Shown here piece by piece: positions 13,146 through 17,924 of a stretch of 17,924 bases of DNA (within the stretch, counting starts at the first letter, position 1; every line of letters begins with the position of its first letter). The notes under the pieces are model-generated. The model was not told the origin of the DNA and made no database searches. It saw only the letters and a program-made list of their open reading frames with translations. This DNA comes from Streptomyces sp. NRRL B-1347 (GTDB lineage: Bacteria > Actinomycetota > Actinomycetes > Streptomycetales > Streptomycetaceae), in contig NZ_JOJM01000097.1 of the NCBI RefSeq assembly GCF_000720325.1, positions 1 through 17,924 on the forward strand, read 5' to 3'. The position numbers and the translations under genes are program-made.

Positions 13146-15473
13146 ATGAGTTTACGCCGCAGGACAACGGCCAGCGCGCGGCCGGGAGTTGAGGGTTCGG
13201 CCGGGCCGGGGGCCGACGGGCCCGCCGGGGTGGGGCGGCGCCGGTTCCTCGGCTATGTGCTGGCCGCCCCCACGCTGGTGGCCGCCGCCGAGCTGGGGAC
13301 GGCGCCGCCGGCCGGGGCGGAGATCAGCGAACTGGTGGATCTGAACGACCTGATGACGACCGCGGCCCTGCCGACCTCGCACCTGATCACGGTTGAGGTG
13401 CACGAGGACGGCACGGTGTCGTTCGCGCTGCCGCGGGCCGAGGTGGGGCAGGGCATCACGACATCGACGGCGATGCTGATCGCCGAGGAGCTGGGGGTGG
13501 CCCTGGAACAGGTACGCATCACGCTGGCCGACGCGCGGCCGGAGCTGGTGTTCAACCAGCTCACCGGCGCCTCCAACACCACCATCTCGACCTACACCCC
13601 CATCCGGGTCGCCGCCGCCGTGGCGCGGGAGCGGCTGCTGCGGGCCGCGGCCGCCGAGCTCGGCTCGAAGGCCTTTGAGCTGACGCTCACGGCGGGCGCC
13701 GTCACCGGCCCCGCGGGCACGAGCGTCGGGATCGGGGAGCTGGCGAAGAAGGCGGCGAGCCACACGGTGCGCCGGCAGTGGGTGGACCTCAAGGAACGCG
13801 AGCAGTTCACGGTCATCGGCCGGCCCCACAACCGCATCGACGCGCTCGCCGCGGTGACGGGGCGCAAGAAGTTCGCGATGGACCTCGACGTCGCCGGGGC
13901 CAGGCCGACCATGGTGTGCCGGGCGCCGACCATCAACGGCCGGGCCGGTTCGGTGGCCAACCTCGACGAGGTCCGGGCCATGGCGGGCGTCACCGACGTC
14001 GGGGTGGTCTCCACCGGCGTGGCGGTGCGCGCGCAGACCTTCGGCCAGTGCATCGAGGCCGTCCGCGCGCTGCGGGTGCAGTGGAAGCCGGGCAGCGCGG
14101 ACGGCGCGTCGGACGAGTCGGTCCTCCAGGAGCTGCGGGCCGCGGAGCTGCCGATGGGGCTGCCCCCGCTCACGAAGTCGGTGGAGGCCCGCTTCACCTT
14201 CCACTTCCGTGGCAACAGCGCGCTGGAGCCCAACTGCGCGATCGCCGACGTGCGGGCGGACCGGGCGGAGATCTGGTCGGCCCTCAAGGCGCCGATCGTC
14301 GCCAAGCAGGCCATCGCGGCACGCCTGGGGCTCGCCCCCGGCGCGGTGACGGTGCACGTCACCGAGGGGGGCGGTTCGTTCGGGCGCAAGCTGTTCTTCG
14401 ACGCCGCGCTGGAAGCCGCCGAGATCTCCCGGGAGTTCGGCAAGCCGGTCAAGCTCATGTGGCACCGGGCCGACGACGCACGCCAGGGGCGGGCCCACCC
14501 CATGGCCACCTCCCGGGTGCGCGCCGCCTACGCCGGGGGCTCGGTGCTCAGCTTCAAGCAGCGGCACACCAGCGTCGCCACCGACCTCGGCCACGGGCTG
14601 GGGGAGGTCTTCACCGCCCTGGCCGCGAAGCTGCCGGTGGGCGACGCCGCCTTCTCCCAGACGTTCTTCCACCTGTCGCAGTCGATGCCCTACGACTTCG
14701 GCGTGCACAGCCGGCTGCTGAGCGAGACCGACAAGCGGTTCAACACCGGCAGCATGCGCGGTGTCTACTCCCCCGATGTCGTGTGCGCGCGGGAGCTGAT
14801 CGTCGACCAGCTCGCCGCGCGGATGGACCAGGACCCCTTCGGTTTCCGGCGCGGCGTCATCGGCGACCGCCGCACCCGGGCGGTGCTGGAGAAGGCGGCC
14901 GAGGCCGGGGACTGGGGGCGCCCGATGCCGGCCGGGACGGCGCAGGGCATCGCCCTGCACACCGAGTACCACGCGGTCACCGCCGTCCTCGTCGAGATCG
15001 ACTGCCGTCCCGAAACGGTCGACCGGCCCATCCGTGACGGGGTGGCCGGGCCCCGGGTCACCAAGGCCGTCGTCGCCGTGGACGTCGGCCTCGCCGTCAA
15101 CCCGCGGGGCCTGGAGGCGCAGATGATGGGCGGTGTCATGGACGGGATCGCCCAGACCCTGACCTCCAGCCTGCACCTGCGCGAGGGGCACTTCCTCGAG
15201 GCCAGCTGGGACAACTACTTCTACACCCGCCAGTGGAACACCCCGCCCGAGCTGAAGGTCGTCGTCATGCCGCCCACCACCGGCAAGCCCGGCGGGGCCG
15301 GGGAACTGGCCGTCGCCGCGTCGATGGCCGCGGTGGCGTGCGCCTACGGGCGGGCGACGGGCAGCATGCCCACCCGTTTCCCGGTCAACCACGGCACGCT
15401 GTCCTTCGTGCCGAAGCCGACCGTGCCGCCCGTTCCCGCATCGCCCACCGACGGCCTGGACCATGTCCGCTGA
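13146..15473 (+). CDS. Molybdenum hydroxylase large subunit (aldehyde dehydrogenase/isoquinoline oxidoreductase type)
   Basis: A 775-residue xanthine-oxidase-family subunit that binds the molybdenum cofactor. A Tat signal is present: RRRFLGYVLAAPTLVAAA at residues 31-48, so the enzyme is exported folded. Then comes VHEDGTVSFALPRAEVGQGITTSTAMLIAEELGV, the IorB-like Q-loop, a central HFRGNSALEPNCAIADV, the cofactor motif GGGSFGRKLFFDAALEAA, RGVYSP, and near the C-terminus PGGAGELAVAAS, whose Glu is the general base of this family. It would hydroxylate an aldehyde or N-heterocycle using water, passing electrons to the 2Fe-2S subunit encoded next. No FAD subunit or cytochrome is encoded here. Start uncertain: 13146 is preferred for its compact Tat leader (weak GGGAT); 13122 is possible. 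Large-before-small order is the reverse of many such operons. Confidence 0.92.
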   Translation: MSLRRRTTASARPGVEGSAGPGADGPAGVGRRRFLGYVLAAPTLVAAAELGTAPPAGAEISELVDLNDLMTTAALPTSHLITVEVHEDGTVSFALPRAEVGQGITTSTAMLIAEELGVALEQVRITLADARPELVFNQLTGASNTTISTYTPIRVAAAVARERLLRAAAAELGSKAFELTLTAGAVTGPAGTSVGIGELAKKAASHTVRRQWVDLKEREQFTVIGRPHNRIDALAAVTGRKKFAMDLDVAGARPTMVCRAPTINGRAGSVANLDEVRAMAGVTDVGVVSTGVAVRAQTFGQCIEAVRALRVQWKPGSADGASDESVLQELRAAELPMGLPPLTKSVEARFTFHFRGNSALEPNCAIADVRADRAEIWSALKAPIVAKQAIAARLGLAPGAVTVHVTEGGGSFGRKLFFDAALEAAEISREFGKPVKLMWHRADDARQGRAHPMATSRVRAAYAGGSVLSFKQRHTSVATDLGHGLGEVFTALAAKLPVGDAAFSQTFFHLSQSMPYDFGVHSRLLSETDKRFNTGSMRGVYSPDVVCARELIVDQLAARMDQDPFGFRRGVIGDRRTRAVLEKAAEAGDWGRPMPAGTAQGIALHTEYHAVTAVLVEIDCRPETVDRPIRDGVAGPRVTKAVVAVDVGLAVNPRGLEAQMMGGVMDGIAQTLTSSLHLREGHFLEASWDNYFYTRQWNTPPELKVVVMPPTTGKPGGAGELAVAASMAAVACAYGRATGSMPTRFPVNHGTLSFVPKPTVPPVPASPTDGLDHVR

Positions 15474-15483
15474 GCCGCCCCGC

Positions 15484-15527
15484 CGCATCCACATCGCATC
15501 CGTGTCGCATCTGTGCCGCATCCGGCG
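15484..15527 (+). repeat. Four tandem 11-bp repeats
   Basis: CGCATCCACAT, CGCATCCGTGT, CGCATCTGTGC and CGCATCCGGCG follow without gaps (15484, 15495, 15506, 15517), between the stop of the molybdenum subunit and the start of the 2Fe-2S subunit. The shared core is CGCATC. An 11-bp period is about one helical turn, as in tandem half-sites for winged-helix response regulators; a neutral short tandem repeat is equally possible. Confidence 0.7.
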
Positions 15528-15577
15528 GGCCTGTGGATACCGCAGGCCCGCCCGGGGCGCCGAATCAAGGAGATCCT

Positions 15578-16054
15578 GTGCCTGAGCACACGTTTCGTCT
15601 GAACGGCGAGCAGGTCACGGTCGAGGCCGCCGACGACGAGAGGCTGCTGTGGGTGCTGCGTGACATCCTGGGCGTGACCGGCCCGAAGTACGGCTGCGGC
15701 ATCAACGTCTGCAAGGCCTGCACCAGTCACCTCAACGGCAAGGCGGCCAACCCCTGCGCCATCCCGGTCAAGGACCTGGAGCCCACCGACGAGGTCACCA
15801 CCATCGAGGGCCTGGCCGACACCGTGGACGCCGAGCTGCACCCGATGCAGCAGGCGTGGCTGGAGCAGGACGTGGTCCAGTGCGGCTACTGCCAGCCCGG
15901 CCAGATCATGGCGGCGGTGGCGCTGGTGCGCCGCGTCGCACAGGAGGGCCGCAAGATCACGGAGGCCGATCTGGACGGCATCCGCAACATCTGCCGCTGC
16001 GGTACGTACTTCCGCATCCGCGAGGCGATCCGGGCGGGCGCCGAACGGATGTGA
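15578..16054 (+). CDS. Molybdenum hydroxylase 2Fe-2S small subunit
   Basis: A 158-residue iron-sulfur subunit of the xanthine-oxidase family, full length. The N-terminal plant-type ferredoxin domain binds one cluster through C40, C45, C48 and C60 (YGCGINVCKACTSHLNGKAANPC). The C-terminal helical domain binds the second through C102, C105, C139 and C141 (QCGYCQPGQ ... NICRCGTY). It relays electrons from the molybdenum centre of the subunit encoded upstream. GTG at 15578 has AAGGAG five bases ahead. There is no Tat signal of its own, so it would be carried across the membrane with the large subunit. The 104-base gap to the large subunit gene contains the 11-bp repeats, so it may have its own control as well as being cotranscribed. 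Confidence 0.95.
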   Translation: MPEHTFRLNGEQVTVEAADDERLLWVLRDILGVTGPKYGCGINVCKACTSHLNGKAANPCAIPVKDLEPTDEVTTIEGLADTVDAELHPMQQAWLEQDVVQCGYCQPGQIMAAVALVRRVAQEGRKITEADLDGIRNICRCGTYFRIREAIRAGAERM

Positions 16055-16090
16055 GAGCGCCCCTCCCCCGGCTTCTGGATGCCCGCCGTG

Positions 16091-16131
16091 GTGTCAGGGG
16101 CCGTGTCAGAGGGGTGTCAGGCGGGTGACAG
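16091..16131 (+). promoter_or_regulatory. Four phased GTGTCAG direct repeats
   Basis: GTGTCAG occurs at 16091, 16103 and 16114, and GTGACAG at 16125, that is at 12, 11 and 11 bp steps, upstream of the alanine-rich gene starting at 16216. Helically phased direct repeats with a TCA core recall sites for OmpR/PhoB-type regulators (PhoP and AfsR boxes have 11-bp units), but the core does not match those consensus sequences well. The last unit could double as a -35 (GTGACA, 16 bp, TAGAGG at 16147). Confidence 0.45.
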
Positions 16132-16148
16132 GCGTGCTGGGGACCGTA

Positions 16149-16214
16149 GAGGCATCAAGCACCGGGCGGGGCAGCCGCACCGCCGGTCCGAATGCCTCTC
16201 AAGGAGCACCTCCT
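16149..16214 (+). promoter_or_regulatory. Leader fold with hairpin covering the ribosome binding site
   Basis: GAGGCAT (16149-16155) pairs with ATGCCTC (16192-16198) and encloses an inner GC-rich stem (ACCGGGCGG with CCGCCGGT). Immediately after, the ribosome binding site itself, AGGAG (16202-16206), pairs with CTCCT (16210-16214) across CAC, two bases before the ATG. The second hairpin would hide the Shine-Dalgarno sequence. Whether the whole fold is transcribed depends on the unknown start site. Confidence 0.4.
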
Positions 16215-16215
16215 G

Positions 16216-16629
16216 ATGTCTGTCACCCTTCTCGCCCTCACCGACCAGGACAAGAACACCCTGCGCGCCGCCGCCTACGGTGCCGTCTCCCTGATGGCCG
16301 CCGCCGATGTGGCAGGCCAGCCCCACAAGGCCGCCACCCACGGCTGCGTCGCGCTGGCCTCCGCCACCGGGCAGGTCGGGCACGTCCTCGCCGAGAAGAC
16401 GCGGATCACCGGCCTGCACCACGCCTCCGCGGCCGCACTCGCCGACCACGTCCTGCCCGCGCTGGCGGCGACGATGAACCTGCTCCGGGAGCAGGACCCG
16501 GCAGCGGCCGCCGCCTTCCGCCACACCGTCATGACCGCGGTGGAGGCGGCCGCCCGGGCGCACCGGGGCGAGCCCGGTCCGGTGCTTGCCGCCATGGCCC
16601 GCAAGATCTCCGATGCCCTCGGCGCCTGA
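16216..16629 (+). CDS. Conserved alanine-rich hypothetical protein
   Basis: A 137-residue protein, mostly helical, with about a quarter alanine: MSVTLLALTDQDKNTLRAAA, YGAVSLMAAADVAGQPHKAA, VALASATGQVGHVLAEK, FRHTVMTAVEAAARAH and a closing MARKISDALGA. I recall similar unannotated proteins in Streptomyces but no function. No signal peptide or convincing membrane span is seen; the amphipathic helices suggest a small oligomeric cytoplasmic protein. AAGGAG is nine bases before the ATG at 16216 and is partly covered by a hairpin with CTCCT. It faces the GNAT gene with only 12 bases between stops. Confidence 0.75.
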   Translation: MSVTLLALTDQDKNTLRAAAYGAVSLMAAADVAGQPHKAATHGCVALASATGQVGHVLAEKTRITGLHHASAAALADHVLPALAATMNLLREQDPAAAAAFRHTVMTAVEAAARAHRGEPGPVLAAMARKISDALGA

Positions 16630-16647
16630 CCGGGGTGCCGGTCAGGC
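16624..16647. terminator. Bidirectional hairpin containing both stop codons
   Basis: GCCTGACCGG (16624-16633) and CCGGTCAGGC (16638-16647) form a perfect 10-bp stem with a 4-nt loop. The TGA of the rightward gene lies in the left arm and the TGA of the leftward gene in the right arm, so one element serves both convergent genes. Confidence 0.75.
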
Positions 16648-17211
16648 CGCGCGGTCCTGGCTCCACTGCTGCCGGGTGATCGCGTACTCGACGGAGCTCA
16701 GGTCGGTGCCCGGCGGGAACCAGCTGGCGTCGGCGTCGAAGTCGCGTACGTGGCGCAGGCCGACGGCGGCCATGGTCGCCCGGGAGGCGGTGTTGGCCGC
16801 CGAGGTCATGGCGCAGATGCGCTCCAGGCCGAGGTCTTCGAAGCCGTGCCGGATCAGTTCGGCCGAGGCCTCGCTGCCCAGCCCCTGGCGCCAGTAGCGG
16901 CGCAGCAGCCGGTAGCCGAGTTCGGCCTGTCCCTCAGGCGGTTCCTCGTCGGTGTCTCCCGGCGGCCGCAGGATCCAGTAGCCGGCGAAGTCCCCGTCGA
17001 CGAACCCGGCCCAGTACCCCAGGCCCTCGGCGCGCCGGGCGTCGGTGAGGGCGGCGCGGTGTGCGGTGTCCACCACCTGTTCCCGGGTGCGGACGCCGCC
17101 GAGGTAGCGCATCACCTCGGGGTCGGCGTCCAGCTCGACCTGGTGGTCGATGTGTTCGTCGGACAGCGGGATTAGGTGGACCCGTTCGCTGCGCAAGATC
17201 GCTTGTGGCAT
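16642..17211 (-). CDS. RimJ/RimL-type GNAT acetyltransferase
   Basis: A 189-residue acetyltransferase of the RimJ/RimL group. It opens ILRSERVHLIPLSDEHIDHQVELDADPEVMRYLGG, the standard N-terminus of the group; the strand before motif A is AELGYRLLRRYWRQGLGSEAS, with the acetyl-CoA-binding Q/R-x-x-G-x-G/A as RQGLGS, followed by ICAMTSAANTASRATMAAVGL, the conserved N-x-A-S motif B. It would acetylate the N-terminus of a protein or a small amine with acetyl-CoA. The gene follows the dehydrogenase-like gene on the same strand by 12 bases and is probably cotranscribed with it. The ribosome binding site before the ATG at 17211 is weak, consistent with coupling. Substrate unknown. Confidence 0.93.
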   Translation of the reverse strand: MPQAILRSERVHLIPLSDEHIDHQVELDADPEVMRYLGGVRTREQVVDTAHRAALTDARRAEGLGYWAGFVDGDFAGYWILRPPGDTDEEPPEGQAELGYRLLRRYWRQGLGSEASAELIRHGFEDLGLERICAMTSAANTASRATMAAVGLRHVRDFDADASWFPPGTDLSSVEYAITRQQWSQDRAA

Positions 17212-17223
17212 GGCGTCCAGTAT

Positions 17224-17924
17224 CTACAACCGGGGCAGCCGGTGGTGCTGCGGGGCGCTCCAGCGGGCGCGGCCCGCCACGACGGTGGCGAGGTGGGGCA
17301 GGAGCGCGGTGCTGAGGGTCCAGGTCGCGGAGTTGAACAGGTAGGAGGGGCTGTCGGGGACGGCGTAGTACTGGACGGAGTCGGTCACCTGGCGCAGGGG
17401 GTGGGTCAGTGTGGTGGGGCCGGTCCAGGGGAAGCCGGCGTGGGGGGTGCGGGAGACGTCCACGATGAGGGTGCCGGGGGTGAGGGCGGCCGTCTGTGCG
17501 GGGCTCAGGAGCGTGAGCGGTGGGCCGGTGTGCGGGGGCAGGCAGTTGACGATGAGGTCGTGGCGGGCGAGCAGTTCGGCCAGGGGTCGGTGGCCGGTGG
17601 TGGTGACCGCGTGGAGGGTGCCGGTGTCGTCGGTTTCCAGCTGGGCGGTGTGGGGGTCGCCGGGTTCGGGGAAGCGGGTGGTGAGGCGGGTGATGGCGGT
17701 GATGTTCTGGGCGCGCAGGGCGCTGACGGCTCCCTGGGCGGCTGCCGTGTCGCCCAGGACGGCCGCGTGCAGGGGCGGGCCCCAGTGGCCGGTGCGGCCG
17801 GTGCAGGCCAGGGCGTGGGTCACCGAGCAGTAGCCCGTCAGGGCGTCCGGGTGCCGGGCGTCGGGGGTGTGGCCGGGTCTGGGTGGCAGGGGGTGGGTCA
17901 GTGTGGTGGGGCCGGTCCAGGGGA
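17224..17924 (-). CDS. N5-(carboxyethyl)ornithine synthase/alanine dehydrogenase-like, rearranged and partial
   Basis: The frame is open to the window edge. It contains the N-terminal domain end DALTGYCSVTHALACTGRTGHWGPPL, the Rossmann strand AAVLGDTAAAQGAVSALRAQ, LIVNCLPPHTGPPL, GTLIVDVSRTPHAGFPW and the family's closing VQYYAVPDSPSYLFNSATWTLSTALLPHL. These match NAD(P)-dependent enzymes that join or split an amino acid and pyruvate. Two oddities stand out. The last 39 bases of the window exactly repeat 17394-17432 in the same frame, so PWTGPTTLTHPL occurs both before DALTGYCSV, where it does not belong, and in its proper later place. The C-terminus (RARWSAPQHHRLPRL) is shorter than usual. 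Tandem partial duplication or misassembly is likely. An internal GTG at 17823 gives 199 residues. Confidence 0.7.
   Translation of the reverse strand, partial: PWTGPTTLTHPLPPRPGHTPDARHPDALTGYCSVTHALACTGRTGHWGPPLHAAVLGDTAAAQGAVSALRAQNITAITRLTTRFPEPGDPHTAQLETDDTGTLHAVTTTGHRPLAELLARHDLIVNCLPPHTGPPLTLLSPAQTAALTPGTLIVDVSRTPHAGFPWTGPTTLTHPLRQVTDSVQYYAVPDSPSYLFNSATWTLSTALLPHLATVVAGRARWSAPQHHRLPRL
17394..17432. repeat. 39-bp exact direct repeat, copy 1
   Basis: Identical to 17886-17924, 492 bases apart (164 codons, in frame). This copy lies at the expected place within the dehydrogenase-like gene and encodes PWTGPTTLTHPL on the minus strand. Confidence 0.9.
17886..17924. repeat. 39-bp exact direct repeat, copy 2, at the window edge
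   Basis: Identical to 17394-17432 and cut off by the end of the window, so the true repeat may be longer. It sits upstream of the N-terminal domain motif of the dehydrogenase-like gene, out of normal order. Confidence 0.9.

Noticed and set aside
13152..15521. A 789-codon minus-strand frame opposite the molybdenum subunit
   Set aside because: Low-complexity Gly/Arg/His translation without motifs; the plus strand has full family signatures.
15484..15527. CRISPR array
   Set aside because: Units are 11 bp, contiguous and without spacers; no cas genes are nearby.
1..17924. Insertion sequences, tRNA or rRNA genes
   Set aside because: No transposase motif, cloverleaf or rRNA-like conserved stretch was recognised on either strand by eye; a tRNA/Infernal scan would settle this.

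Overview
The window is GC-rich actinobacterial DNA and almost certainly Streptomyces or a close relative. The evidence is the strong G/C bias at third codon positions, GTG/TTG starts, GGAGG-type ribosome binding sites, and actinomycete families (RsbW-like ATPase, XRE-TPR regulator, TTC38-like protein, graspetide genes). The left edge looks like the end of a linear replicon. Bases 2-159 are seven back-to-back palindromes, and on the strand that would form the 3' overhang every one closes with a GNA triloop (six GGA, one GTA), the hairpin style of Streptomyces telomeres. Just inside lies a basic 191-residue protein with a helix-turn-helix-like segment, transcribed toward the end; I propose it as a candidate terminal protein or telomere partner of a non-archetypal type.

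From about 1.2 to 9.9 kb the arm mixes intact genes with decayed or rearranged ones. There is an XRE/TPR regulator split by a frame change and coupled to a GNAT acetyltransferase, divergent from an RsbW-like ATPase. Next is an in-frame fusion of a graspetide (omega-ester peptide) precursor to the catalytic core of its PIMT-like methyltransferase, with no ATP-grasp ligase between them. Then come a small protein, a short-chain dehydrogenase, a DUF2975 membrane protein with its YozG-like Xre regulator under a visible operator/promoter, a NUDIX gene with an in-frame internal deletion, a secreted amidohydrolase preceded by a DasR-like site, and a truncated SRPBCC gene.

From 10.1 to 16.6 kb the genes look intact: an exported S1-family serine protease, a DUF1232 membrane protein, a TTC38-like TPR protein, and a two-gene molybdenum hydroxylase (Tat-exported large subunit, 2Fe-2S small subunit) of the isoquinoline oxidoreductase/aldehyde dehydrogenase type. 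A conserved alanine-rich hypothetical protein follows. Short-period (11-bp) direct repeats occur before the 2Fe-2S gene and before the hypothetical gene.

The right end holds a RimJ/RimL-type acetyltransferase and a gene resembling N5-(carboxyethyl)ornithine synthase/alanine dehydrogenase. That gene is open to the edge and contains an exact 39-bp in-frame repeat whose second copy is the last 39 bases of the window, so it is rearranged, tandemly duplicated or misassembled. No tRNA, rRNA, CRISPR array or transposase was seen. The strongest candidate for something new is the precursor-methyltransferase fusion; the telomere with its adjacent basic protein is next.
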